From the NCBI GenBank assembly GCA_903922735.1, contig CAIXUZ010000020.1, positions 1-64,000 of the forward strand: a stretch of 64,000 bases of DNA, in the 5' to 3' direction. The notes under the pieces were generated by a model that saw nothing but the letters and a program-made list of their open reading frames with translations, did not search any database and was not told the origin of the DNA. The position numbers and the translations under genes were made by a program. Position 1 is the first letter of the stretch. Each line of letters starts with the position of its first letter. This document shows positions 34,032-41,799 of this stretch, piece by piece. The stretch comes from an uncultured Verrucomicrobia subdivision 3 bacterium. GTDB lineage: Bacteria; Verrucomicrobiota; Verrucomicrobiia; Limisphaerales; UBA11358.

Positions 34032-34346
34032 ATGAATCAAACCGCTTTCCTGATGAAATTGAAACCGGGTGTCGCTGCGGAATATAAACAACGGCACGAT
34101 GAAATCTGGCCGGAGCTGGCGGCGGAATTAAAAGCGGCTGGCGTTTCCGATTATTCCATTTTCCTCGACGAACAAACCCTCACGCTGTTTGCGGTGCAAA
34201 AGTTGAGCGATGACAACACGGCCGCCGCTTTGCCCAAGACACCCGTCGTTCGTAAATGGTGGGATTATATGGCGCCATTGATGGAGACTAATTCCGATCA
34301 TTCGCCCGTCACCAGTCCGCTCCGCGAGGTTTTCCATCTTGATTAA
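34032..34346 (+). CDS. rhaM: L-rhamnose mutarotase
   Basis: A 104-residue protein of the RhaM/RhaU family, which interconverts alpha and beta forms of L-rhamnose. Family features: FLMKLKPGVAAEYKQRHDEI with the active-site His, then SDYSIFLDEQTLTLFAVQKL and VVRKWWDYMAPLM followed by LREVFHLD. Length is normal. Next gene, 48 bp on, is a TIM-barrel isomerase-like protein, so both may belong to deoxysugar use. Confidence 0.92.
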   Translation: MNQTAFLMKLKPGVAAEYKQRHDEIWPELAAELKAAGVSDYSIFLDEQTLTLFAVQKLSDDNTAAALPKTPVVRKWWDYMAPLMETNSDHSPVTSPLREVFHLD

Positions 34347-34394
34347 AGAAAATAAATTGATATGCTGGCGTTTCGATTCCCCAAAAATTTGATT

Positions 34395-35237
34395 ATGAAA
34401 TACATCCGCTACCTGCCCTTGTTCGCCCTCGTTCTTGCCACCAACCTCCAGGCTGATCCGATTCCGGAAAACCTTCGCCAAAACGGCTGGTTCATCGGCG
34501 CCCAGGCTTACACCTTCAAGGAATTCACCGCCTTCGAGGCCATTGCCAAAACCAAGGAAGCCGGCGGCAACGTGATCGAGTTCTATCCGGGCCAGATTCT
34601 CAAGCCCGGCTCGACGAACAAGGTTCATCACACCATGTCAGCCGCCGCGATGGCTGAACTCAAGGCCGAGTGCGTCCGCCAGGGCGTCCGCCCCGTGAAC
34701 TACGGCGTCATTGCTGCCAAGAGTCCCGAGGACGTCCGTGCCATCATGGAATTCGCCAAGAAAATGGGACTGTATTCGGTTTGCACGGAATCCACCGAGC
34801 TGATTGCCGCGTGGGAAGCGAACGCCAAGGAGTTTGATCTCAAAGTGGCTTTCCATGAACACGGCGGCTCGATGAGCAACCCCAAGTATAAAGTCTGGAA
34901 CCCGCTCTACATTCTCGGCGTGGTGGAAAGCCGCGATCCGCATGTGGGTGCCTGCGCCGACCTCGGCCACTGGTGCACCTCCGAGCTCAAGCCGGTCGAA
35001 TGTCTCCGCATCCTCAATGGCCGAATCATCAGCGTTCACCTCAAGGATAAAGCCACCTATGGCAAGGCTCCCGTGGTGGTGGCCGGCCAGGGCGTGGTGG
35101 ATGTCGCCGCATGCCTCGAGGAATTGAAGAAGCAGAAATTTGACGGTCACATTTCCGTTGAGCACGAAAATGACTGGAAAGACAGCGTGCCGCAGGTTCG
35201 TGCCGACATTGATTTCGTCAAAGCCCACGCGAAGTAA
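34395..35237 (+). CDS. Secreted sugar phosphate isomerase/epimerase-like protein
   Basis: A 280-residue xylose isomerase-like TIM barrel with a signal peptide (MKYIRYLPLFALVLATNLQA). Barrel strands and likely metal ligands are in AKTKEAGGNVIEFYP, VAFHEHGGSM, GACADLGHWCTS, GRIISVHLKDKAT and DGHISVEHENDW. Export is unusual for an enzyme class that is mostly cytoplasmic but common for verrucomicrobial and planctomycete relatives. ATG 34395 starts the signal; an upstream ATG at 34362 adds 11 residues. A tRNA-Arg gene on the other strand follows 7 bp later. Confidence 0.87.
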   Translation: MKYIRYLPLFALVLATNLQADPIPENLRQNGWFIGAQAYTFKEFTAFEAIAKTKEAGGNVIEFYPGQILKPGSTNKVHHTMSAAAMAELKAECVRQGVRPVNYGVIAAKSPEDVRAIMEFAKKMGLYSVCTESTELIAAWEANAKEFDLKVAFHEHGGSMSNPKYKVWNPLYILGVVESRDPHVGACADLGHWCTSELKPVECLRILNGRIISVHLKDKATYGKAPVVVAGQGVVDVAACLEELKKQKFDGHISVEHENDWKDSVPQVRADIDFVKAHAK

Positions 35238-35244
35238 AGGCAAA

Positions 35245-35321
35245 TGGTGCATCCGGCAGGACTTGAACCTGCAACCTTCTGATCCGAAGTCAGAAGCTCT
35301 ATCCAATTGAGCTACGGATGC
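35245..35321 (-). tRNA. tRNA-Arg (anticodon TCG)
   Basis: The complement strand folds as a full cloverleaf: acceptor GCATCCG/CGGATGC, D arm GCTC/GAGC, anticodon stem TCTGA/TCAGA with loop CTTCGGA (anticodon TCG, reading CGA-type Arg codons), T arm GCAGG-TTCAAGT-CCTGC, discriminator A and an encoded CCA (35247-35245). Confidence 0.95.
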
Positions 35322-35420
35322 CTGAAATCATTTTGCAATGAAACCTGCGTCTGTAAAGACTGTCTTGCGGTGTGTACAAGAGGCTTTGCAGCGGGATTCA
35401 TAAATCATTAAGCTTTGGCA

Positions 35421-36182
35421 ATGGCGAAACCCAATTTCATCGAACTCCCGGGCTGCGACGCCATTCCCATCATCTATGAGGACCGCTCCGTCCTGGCGAT
35501 TGATAAGCCGCGTGGCTGGATGCTTGTTCCGGATTCATGGCGCAAGACCAATTGGAATCTCCAGACGGCGATTGATTCGTCCATCCGCGCCGATGATTTC
35601 TGGGCGCGTTCGCGCAACCTGACTTATCTGCGGCACGTCCACCGGCTTGATGCGGACACCAGCGGCGTGATGTTGTTTGCCAAGAACGTCGGCGCGATGG
35701 AGGCGATGGGCGATTTGTTTGAATCACGCCGGATGGAGAAAACCTATCTCGCCGTCGTCCCGGGTGCGCCGAGGGAAAACGAATGGACCTGCACCCTGCC
35801 GCTCGGCCCCGATCCGAAGCAATTCGGTAAAATGCGCGTGGATCAATCCGAGGAAGGCAAGGAATGCGAAACGCGTTTCCGCGTCCTGCAAAAAAACGAG
35901 CGCTTCACCCTCATCGAGGCGAGCCCGCTGACGGGGCGCACGCACCAAATCCGGCTGCATCTGGCGGAATCCGGCACGCCCATCATGTGCGACGAACTTT
36001 ATGGCCGGGTGGAAAAAGGTTTTCGCCTCGGCCTGCGCGCCGTGCGGCTGGCGTATCGCGACCCCTTCATGCGGCGGCCGGTGAACATCATCGCGCCAGC
36101 GGAGTTTTTTCTGGGCGAATACGGCTTCAAACTTTCCGAGGAACAGCGGAAAGAAAAGTGGTCTTATCGTCCGCCGGTTTAA
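35421..36182 (+). CDS. RluA-family pseudouridine synthase without S4 domain
   Basis: A 253-residue enzyme that starts directly with the catalytic domain: IIYEDRSVLAIDKPRGWMLV, active Asp in RHVHRLDADTSGVMLFAKN, EKTYLAVVPG, SPLTGRTHQIRLHLAESGTP and DELYGR. ATG 35421 is preferred over an in-frame TTG at 35415. Target (23S rRNA or tRNA) not known. Stands alone; a different RluA-type protein with an S4 domain is at 12485-13567. Confidence 0.9.
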   Translation: MAKPNFIELPGCDAIPIIYEDRSVLAIDKPRGWMLVPDSWRKTNWNLQTAIDSSIRADDFWARSRNLTYLRHVHRLDADTSGVMLFAKNVGAMEAMGDLFESRRMEKTYLAVVPGAPRENEWTCTLPLGPDPKQFGKMRVDQSEEGKECETRFRVLQKNERFTLIEASPLTGRTHQIRLHLAESGTPIMCDELYGRVEKGFRLGLRAVRLAYRDPFMRRPVNIIAPAEFFLGEYGFKLSEEQRKEKWSYRPPV

Positions 36183-36273
36183 GGTGATTTTTTCCGTTCT
36201 TTTCTGCCATAACAACCGAGCAGGACAAGCGCTGGTGGTTTTCGCCGGAACCGGCACGGCGTCCAGTCATTGA

Positions 36274-36879
36274 TCAGGCAGTGGTTGTTTTTGCCGCAGC
36301 TTGTTCGGCGGCAAACTGAACCATGAGTTCCCGTCGTCCGAGGAAACGGACCGGATGGGTTTGTGCGAAAGCCTTGGCCGCTTCGTCGGGCAGGCCGAGG
36401 CTGACGATATACGCGATGTCGGCCAGGGCTTTTTTACGGTTTTCTTCCGCGGCTTGAATGTGGGCCAGATTGATAATCGGTTCATGCCAGCGGCCGGTTT
36501 CAAAAACCAGGGTCCGGCCGGATTTGACGACGCGCACGCCAAAGCCCATTTCTTTTTCCACCGGCGTGCAGGTTTCGACGAGATATTCCTGTTGTTGCAT
36601 GATTTGCGCCAACGTTTGATTCAGCAAATCCGTCGGCATGGCGTTGATCCAAGACATGGAATGCGTTGTCGTGCCCAGCCCGTAACGGCTCGCCTCGACA
36701 CCGGCAAGGGTCATGGTGGCGGCAAAACAGCCGCCTTGGATATTGCAGATCAGCGCGCTGTAAACACTCCAGGGGAGCAGTCCAAAACTGTAAATTGTGC
36801 ACCAGCCACTCAAGCCCAATCCGACCAGTTGCCACGGCTTGACCCGGCTCAACAAGGGGGCGGAAATTGTGTTCGTCAT
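36274..36879 (-). CDS. Putative membrane-associated protein of unknown function
   Basis: A 201-residue protein. Residues 15-60 contain one or two hydrophobic segments (LVGLGLSGWCTIYSFGLLPW, then SALICNIQGGCFAATMTLAG); the rest is soluble and mainly helical, with HEPIINLAHIQAAEENRKKA and LGLPDEAAKAFAQTHPV. No family recognised. Amino-acid composition is normal for a real gene and the start is 75 bp downstream of a terminator that closes the preceding transcript. Confidence 0.65.
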   Translation of the reverse strand: MTNTISAPLLSRVKPWQLVGLGLSGWCTIYSFGLLPWSVYSALICNIQGGCFAATMTLAGVEASRYGLGTTTHSMSWINAMPTDLLNQTLAQIMQQQEYLVETCTPVEKEMGFGVRVVKSGRTLVFETGRWHEPIINLAHIQAAEENRKKALADIAYIVSLGLPDEAAKAFAQTHPVRFLGRRELMVQFAAEQAAAKTTTA

Positions 36880-36953
36880 AAAAATCCTGTTAACACCATG
36901 ACCAGCAGCAATCAGGCCAAATCGGCCCGATTATTTCCAAACGATATAAAAAA

Positions 36954-36973
36954 GGCGGGGAATTTACCCCGCC
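36954..36973 (-). terminator. Minus-strand rho-independent terminator
   Basis: GGCGGGG (36954-36960) pairs with CCCCGCC (36967-36973); on the minus strand the stem is followed by the U-run templated by AAAAAA at 36948-36953. It would end transcripts coming from the nuclease operon at 39.1-37.5 kb, which would then include the 21-bp array in a long 3' tail. Confidence 0.7.
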
Positions 36974-37156
36974 AGCGGCCTTATTTGACGCAAAACACCG
37001 GAAATAACATCCTGCCAGCCTGACCGTTCTCTGATTTGGCGAAAAGGGCGACTCTTTCCCCCAATGCCCTTCAGGATGTAAATATAAATGACAGTCGCCA
37101 TCCGATATGGACAGTCTGCGACATCGGCAGCCTGTCCGGAGCGTGAAACAACGTGT

Positions 37157-37277
37157 TTCCGCTCGGGAACAATGATGTTCCGCTTGGGAACAATGATGTT
37201 CCGCTCGGGAACAATGATGTTCCGCTCGGGAACAATGATGTTCCGCTCGGGAACAATGATGTTCCGCTCGGGAACCA
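37157..37277. repeat. Array of five 21-bp palindromic tandem repeats
   Basis: Five full units of TTCCGCTCGGGAACAATGATG (the second has one change, C to T) and a partial sixth from 37262. Each junction can pair two ways: GGAAC-N6-GTTCC and TTCC-N5-GGAA. There are no unique spacers, so it is not CRISPR. Because 21 is a multiple of three, the array stays open in most frames (peptides NDVPLGN, VPERNII and others). The 647-bp gap 36880-37526 holds only this array and the terminator at 36954. Confidence 0.9.
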
Positions 37278-37526
37278 CTTGGTTTGCGGCACAAAAACAG
37301 CCATTTTGGAAGCCAAAAGTGTGAAAATACCCCAAAAAGTGTCAAAAACCCGGCTTTTCCATCAGTCCGCCGGCCAAAATCATGCCGGAAGCGGTTTTGA
37401 AGGTTTTGGACGGAGATTTGAAGACCTTGGACCTTTCAGGTGAAGGGGTTGACTGGGACTACGAAGCAAACACGTCCCAGCCGAACACGGAGAAGGCGAA
37501 ATAAGGTCTGAGGAGGCGGAGGGGTT

Positions 37527-37985
37527 TCAGCACTTGTTGTCTGGGTTTAATGCACTGGTGCCCCAAAATTTCTCCAAAGATTCCATTGTTATCTTGCTGC
37601 GTAACTCGACCCGTTCCGCCACTTTGGGAGATAATCTCGGTGACGTGTGCAAGACTATTTTTGGTAATGTGCCATTCTTCAAACGGTTCTCATACGAATG
37701 TTCTTTTCTGCACCGATTGATGATGGTTGTTTCCTCAACTGCCGCTCCCATTGTCCAGTAAAGCAAACCACCATTTTCAAAATAGATGTAAGTCACATCA
37801 TAAAAATCGCCTTCGGAACCGTTGGCGCGGATGTGGCAAACAAGCTGTTCAAATAGGTTTTTATTAACTCGCTCACGGACAATGTATTCATGCGGCCACT
37901 CGGGCATGGTCTTTGCAAAAGTCCACTTTTCGGTGTCGATGAACTTTTGCAGGTTTTCGGGCAGTGAAGCTCGAGTGGCACTCAT
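37527..37985 (-). CDS. Partner protein of the PD-(D/E)XK nuclease, unknown function
   Basis: A 152-residue soluble protein. Its best-defined parts are WTFAKTMPEWPHEYIVRERV, then FEQLVCHIRANGSEGDFYDV and GGLLYWTMGAAVEETTIINR. I recall the same pattern (a PHxY motif, then YWTMG and a T-x2-INR end) in small proteins scattered among bacteria without a known role. The ATG overlaps the nuclease stop by 4 bp (ATGA), so the two are translated together. Base composition looks more AT-rich than the neighbours, which suggests acquisition. Confidence 0.7.
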   Translation of the reverse strand: MSATRASLPENLQKFIDTEKWTFAKTMPEWPHEYIVRERVNKNLFEQLVCHIRANGSEGDFYDVTYIYFENGGLLYWTMGAAVEETTIINRCRKEHSYENRLKNGTLPKIVLHTSPRLSPKVAERVELRSKITMESLEKFWGTSALNPDNKC

Positions 37986-39121
37986 TTCGTTTTTTGGATT
38001 GGTGGCAATTTGGCAAGCGGTTCAGCTATGTTTCTCAACTGGTTTACAACTGACCTGACAACCTGATCTTTTTCTTCGCCAGTTGGCAATTCAATTGCGA
38101 CGGCATACACATTGCCATCCTTGGAGCCCAAATAATGATTAATGGCAAAGACGTTATTGCGAGTCGCCCACGGGTCCAAAAGGCTACGCACTTCTGGTGC
38201 GCGCCCAAATTCCCATTCATTGAAGATGAGCCAAAGTGGAGTCAGGCCATGCTCTTTCCAAAGTTGAAAATCTGTTCCAATCCACGCTCCTACAGATTGA
38301 GCTTCTGGAAAGCAAACGTATCTTCCAATGCTGCTCCATGTATGCGTTTGAGTGAGCCGGCCTTTTTTTGAGTTTTCTTCCTTCGAGGTGTTTGTGCTAA
38401 GAAAACCTTTCTTATTTGAGGTGTCCGAAACAGCCAAATCCACAGCTTCTTGCACTATCTCGCTTAATTGGAGCAATAATGCAGGCGTTCTTTGATCCGT
38501 TACTTCTATGCGCGACATGGGCTGAAAAGCATGGCTATCAGCCGAGTCGCAGAGAGAGCGTAGTTGCTTGAGGTCGTTTTTGGTATCGGGCTCTTCTTCT
38601 AGCTCCGCTTCTATCGCACTGAGCAACCTTGCCCACGAAGTAAGGGCAAGCGCAGGGCCAAGATTGGTTCCCAATGAACGAAAAACGCCGACAGAGTTTT
38701 CTCGGTTTGAGATTGAAATATTGGACTCCGCAAGACTGCGCATAAGTTCACGCCACACCGTTGATTCACGGGCTGCGGGAACTACCATGAGTAAAACTGA
38801 CGATTGGGGATGCTCTGCAAGGCGTTTGAGGTAAGTGACAGGCTGGTTCTCGGTCAACCCAGCCCAAAACTTGTTTTCGATAAAAACACGCGTAACCATG
38901 CCATCGTCTCCTCGCATATCGGGACGTGCTTCACCTTCCGTTTGTTGGGTGCAGAATTGGAGGTTACCTGGCAAGTCGGAATTTATACCTCGAAGCAGTT
39001 TCATTAGCCCGTGTTTGGCCGACTCGCTGGAATTAAGAATAAACGCAAGCGCATCAGTAGCGATGTTCTCATATTGGTTGGAGAAGCTCTTTTGAATGAT
39101 ATGACTGAAGACGGTGTTCAT
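37982..39121 (-). CDS. PD-(D/E)XK-family nuclease-like protein
   Basis: A 379-residue protein. An N-terminal helical part ends in GEARPDMRGDDGMVTRVFIE followed by NKFWAGLTENQPVTYLKRL: Asp of the PD motif, then E-N-K, then the Gln-containing helix, which together make the PD-(D/E)XK nuclease core. The C-terminal 200 residues look like a separate alpha/beta sensor or recognition domain (SIGRYVCFPEAQSVGAWIGT, then WLIFNEWEFGR). Such stand-alone nucleases with a small coupled partner are often phage-defence units; nothing here proves that. Base composition is more AT-rich than around. Confidence 0.75.
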   Translation of the reverse strand: MNTVFSHIIQKSFSNQYENIATDALAFILNSSESAKHGLMKLLRGINSDLPGNLQFCTQQTEGEARPDMRGDDGMVTRVFIENKFWAGLTENQPVTYLKRLAEHPQSSVLLMVVPAARESTVWRELMRSLAESNISISNRENSVGVFRSLGTNLGPALALTSWARLLSAIEAELEEEPDTKNDLKQLRSLCDSADSHAFQPMSRIEVTDQRTPALLLQLSEIVQEAVDLAVSDTSNKKGFLSTNTSKEENSKKGRLTQTHTWSSIGRYVCFPEAQSVGAWIGTDFQLWKEHGLTPLWLIFNEWEFGRAPEVRSLLDPWATRNNVFAINHYLGSKDGNVYAVAIELPTGEEKDQVVRSVVNQLRNIAEPLAKLPPIQKTK

Positions 39122-39147
39122 TGATTTCTTTCTCTTTGCTCTTGTGG

Positions 39148-39837
39148 TTAATTTGCTTCCCTCGGCCTCTTGACGACGACTTCAATCTCCGCCTTGTTCT
39201 TCGCAATCGTGTTGGCCGGGAGAATGCCGCGCCAGAAGACGTTCGGGTAAACCACCGCGTTGCGCCCAAGAATGCTGCCGGGGTTCAGCACGGCGTTGCA
39301 GCCGGCTTCCGCGCGGTCGCCCATGAGCGCGCCAAACTTGCGCAAGCCGGTGTCGCGCGGCACGCCGTCCACCTCCACCTCGATGTTGCCGGGAAATAAT
39401 TTCACGTTGGAAATCTTCGCCCCCGCGCCGAGATGCGCCTTGTGGCCAAGAATAGAATCGCCGATGTAATTGTAATGCGGCACTTGCACACCGTTGAAGA
39501 GCAGGGAGTTCTTCAGCTCGGAGGAATTACCCACCACGCAGTCGTCGCCGATGATGACGTTCTCGCGGATGTAGGCGTTGTGCCGGATTTGGCAGTTCTT
39601 CCCGATGATGGCCGGGCCTTTGATCATCGCGCCGGGTTCCACCACCGTGTCCGCACCAATGATGACGCGATTGCCGATGGTGGCACCGGGAAAACGCAGG
39701 GCCGCGTTTTGCGGCGGGATGTTGGCGAGGTAGGCTTCAATCTTCTTGAGCGCTTCCCAGGCGTAATGGCAGCCGTCGAAGAGGGTGGCGTGCTGGGTTT
39801 GATCGAGGTCAAAAAGTTCAGCGACGGTGAAGTTCAT
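39148..39837 (-). CDS. Left-handed beta-helix (hexapeptide) acyl/nucleotidyltransferase-like protein
   Basis: A 229-residue protein whose middle is a run of hexapeptide repeats: ATIGNRVIIGADTVVEPGAM, IIGKNCQIRHNAYIRENVII, GDDCVVGNSSELKNSLL and AHLGAGAKISNVKLFPGN. The closest pattern I know is the C-terminal acetyltransferase half of bifunctional UDP-GlcNAc/glucose-1-phosphate enzymes, without the nucleotidyltransferase half. A trimeric acyltransferase or sugar-nucleotide partner is likely. It ends 26 bp from the nuclease gene start. Confidence 0.8.
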   Translation of the reverse strand: MNFTVAELFDLDQTQHATLFDGCHYAWEALKKIEAYLANIPPQNAALRFPGATIGNRVIIGADTVVEPGAMIKGPAIIGKNCQIRHNAYIRENVIIGDDCVVGNSSELKNSLLFNGVQVPHYNYIGDSILGHKAHLGAGAKISNVKLFPGNIEVEVDGVPRDTGLRKFGALMGDRAEAGCNAVLNPGSILGRNAVVYPNVFWRGILPANTIAKNKAEIEVVVKRPREAN

Positions 39838-39920
39838 GCGGGCAGGCTAGGCGAAACGGCGGCGGCGGAAAAGCGAAATGGAAACGAGGGGGAACAACCC
39901 ATGCGTCGTACCTGATTTGC

Positions 39921-40901
39921 CTAATGCGGCCAGCGCGCCAGCGTTTCGTCCGCTGTTTCGCCGGGTTTTAGTTCCAGCCACACGCAATTGCCGTGGCGCC
40001 GGAACCATGTCAGTTGCCGTTTGGCAAAATTGCGCGTGCGGGCTTTCACCAGTTCGATGGTCTTGGCCAAATCATGTTCGCCGCGCAGATGCTCCACCAC
40101 CTGCCGGTAGCCGATGGCTTGCATCGCAAACATGTTTTCCGCCAGCCCGCGCTGGAACAATTCGCGCGTCTCCGCGACGAGTCCGCGCTGGAACATCTCA
40201 TCCACGCGGACATTGATGCGCCGGTGCAAATCTTCTGGCGTCCGTTGGAAACAGATGAGCTTTCTTTCCGCGGTCTCGACGCGCAGCGTCGTCCATTCGG
40301 AGCGTTGTTCGGAATACTTTTTCCCAGTGAGCCGGATGACTTCGATGGCGCGGATGACGCGGCGCGGATTCTGTTTGTCGATTTTCTCGTAAGCTGCCGG
40401 ATCGCGTTCGCGCAGTTCGTCCAGCAAGGCGGCGAAGGGCGCGGCTCTCAGTTCCGCGCGGAGCTTTTCATCCGCCGGCGGCGCTTCGCCCAGGCCTTCG
40501 AGGAAGGCCTTGAAATAAAGCCCGGTGCCGCCACAGAAAATCGGCGTCCGCCCGCGCGACTGGATTTCCGCCACCGCTTTTTCCGCATGGTGGACAAACT
40601 GCGCGGCGTCGAACGCTTCGCTCAAATCGCAGAGGTCGAGCAGGTGATGCGGCACGCGGGCGCGTTCCGCTGCCGTCGGCTTGGCGGTGCCGAGGTCGAG
40701 GCCGCGATAGACCTGCATCGAGTCCACGGAGATGATTTCACCTCCGATTTTTTCCGCCAGCGCCAGCGCCACGGCGGATTTCCCAACAGCAGTCGGGCCG
40801 GCCAGAAAGACCGGACGAAGATGGAGGATGGAGGGAGGAGGATGGAGCGGATCCCTCTCCGCGTTGCGAGTCGGCGAGCCATGGGGAGAGGTGTCGGCCA
40901 T
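39921..40901 (-). CDS. miaA: tRNA dimethylallyltransferase, copy 2
   Basis: A 326-residue MiaA with the standard P-loop AGPTAVGKSAVA, DSMQVYRGLDLGTAKPT, HHLLDLCDLSEAFDAAQFVH, IFCGGTGLYFKAFLEGLGEA and the C-terminal FAKRQLTWFRRHGNCVWL. It is clearly different from the copy at 7345-8259 and closer to the common form. The first 28 residues (from ATG 40901) come partly from a heptamer array and are not family sequence; no start lies between them and the P-loop. Follows lgt by 3 bp, so the pair is an operon. Confidence 0.92.
   Translation of the reverse strand: MADTSPHGSPTRNAERDPLHPPPSILHLRPVFLAGPTAVGKSAVALALAEKIGGEIISVDSMQVYRGLDLGTAKPTAAERARVPHHLLDLCDLSEAFDAAQFVHHAEKAVAEIQSRGRTPIFCGGTGLYFKAFLEGLGEAPPADEKLRAELRAAPFAALLDELRERDPAAYEKIDKQNPRRVIRAIEVIRLTGKKYSEQRSEWTTLRVETAERKLICFQRTPEDLHRRINVRVDEMFQRGLVAETRELFQRGLAENMFAMQAIGYRQVVEHLRGEHDLAKTIELVKARTRNFAKRQLTWFRRHGNCVWLELKPGETADETLARWPH
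40821..40848. repeat. Heptamer array G in the miaA copy 2 leader
   Basis: Four 7-mers: ATGGAGG, ATGGAGG, GAGGAGG, ATGGAGC. They encode PPPSILH-type residues at the N-terminus of MiaA copy 2, just before the P-loop strand, so the array has extended the protein. Confidence 0.75.
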
Positions 40902-40904
40902 CTT

Positions 40905-41750
40905 CTATCCTCGCTTGGCTCCAACCTGACGTGAACGCCAAATCCACAGGATGACGCCCGCCGTAAAAATCCCGATGCTTACGACTTGCGCCGAGGTCAG
41001 TCCGGCATGGATGTGGTCGGCTGGATAATCGCCCCGAAACAATTCCGCCGTGGAGCGGCAGATGGCGTAACCGATGAAATACAGCGCCAGAATTTGACCG
41101 TCGCGAGACTTGGAGGATGGAAGGCTGGCACTGCTGCCTTTTTCCATCTTCAATCCTCCAACTTCAATCCTCGTTTTCCAGCGGCGGCGGAACAGCCAAG
41201 CCAGCGCGAGATACAAAATCAGATTCAGCAGCGCATCGTAAACCTCCGTCGGATGCAGCGCCGCGCCGTGGGTTTCGTGGCTGATGGGGAAGTGGATGGC
41301 CCAAGGCAGATCGCAGGCGCGCCCGTAGCAGCAGCCGTTGAGCAGGCAGCCGATGCGTCCGAATACGCTGCCCAGCGCAATGCTCGGCGCGAGGATGTCG
41401 GCGATTTTCCAGACCGGCAGTTTTTTCCACATCAGATAAACAAATCCCGCCACGGTGGCGCCGATGAGCCCGCCGTAATAGACGAGGCCGCCGTGCTGGA
41501 GCATGAAGATTTCCGAGAACGGCTGGCTGGCGAATTCTTGTTGCCAGTAAGTCGTCACATAGACAAAGCGCGCGCCGACAATGCTGCCAACCAGCAGCCA
41601 CAGCGTCACATCGGCGATGGTTTCTCCGGAGACGTTCGCGATGCGGGCGCGCCGCGTTGCGGTCCACAGCCCGGCGAGGAAGGCCAGCGCCATCATTACG
41701 CCATACCAGCGGATGGGCAACGAACCTAGATGAAAAGCAATCGGATGCAC
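40905..41750 (-). CDS. lgt: Prolipoprotein diacylglyceryl transferase
   Basis: A 281-residue inner-membrane enzyme that moves diacylglycerol from phosphatidylglycerol to the lipobox Cys of prolipoproteins. Family features: IRWYGVMMALAFLAGLW, LVGSIVGARFVYV, HGGLVYYGGLIGA, the signature FGRIGCLLNGCCYGR and GQILALYFIGYAI. An extra loop of about 25 residues (RIEVGGLKMEKGSSASLPSS) between two membrane helices is encoded by a heptamer array with partial inverted copies; most family members lack it. It is compatible with function because it lies in a loop. Confidence 0.93.
   Translation of the reverse strand: MHPIAFHLGSLPIRWYGVMMALAFLAGLWTATRRARIANVSGETIADVTLWLLVGSIVGARFVYVTTYWQQEFASQPFSEIFMLQHGGLVYYGGLIGATVAGFVYLMWKKLPVWKIADILAPSIALGSVFGRIGCLLNGCCYGRACDLPWAIHFPISHETHGAALHPTEVYDALLNLILYLALAWLFRRRWKTRIEVGGLKMEKGSSASLPSSKSRDGQILALYFIGYAICRSTAELFRGDYPADHIHAGLTSAQVVSIGIFTAGVILWIWRSRQVGAKRG
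41145..41172. repeat. Heptamer array H inside lgt
   Basis: Four 7-mers: CATCTTC, AATCCTC, CAACTTC, AATCCTC. A shorter inverted relative (TTGGAGGATGGAAGG) lies at 41110-41124, so the inserted segment, about 65 bp, is flanked by related inverted arrays and is in frame with lgt. Confidence 0.75.
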
Positions 41751-41799
41751 GGTGAAAAGTTAGAACGGCGCGGCGAAAAATGGAATTTGAAACTGCGGT

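Noticed and set aside
37157-37277. CRISPR array
   Set aside because: Units are contiguous, with no unique spacers and no cas genes.
36890-37443. Open frames on both strands across the 21-bp array (for example 36890-37345 minus and 37153-37443 plus)
   Set aside because: The unit length is a multiple of three so all such frames stay open by construction; none shows non-repetitive protein-like sequence or a ribosome site.
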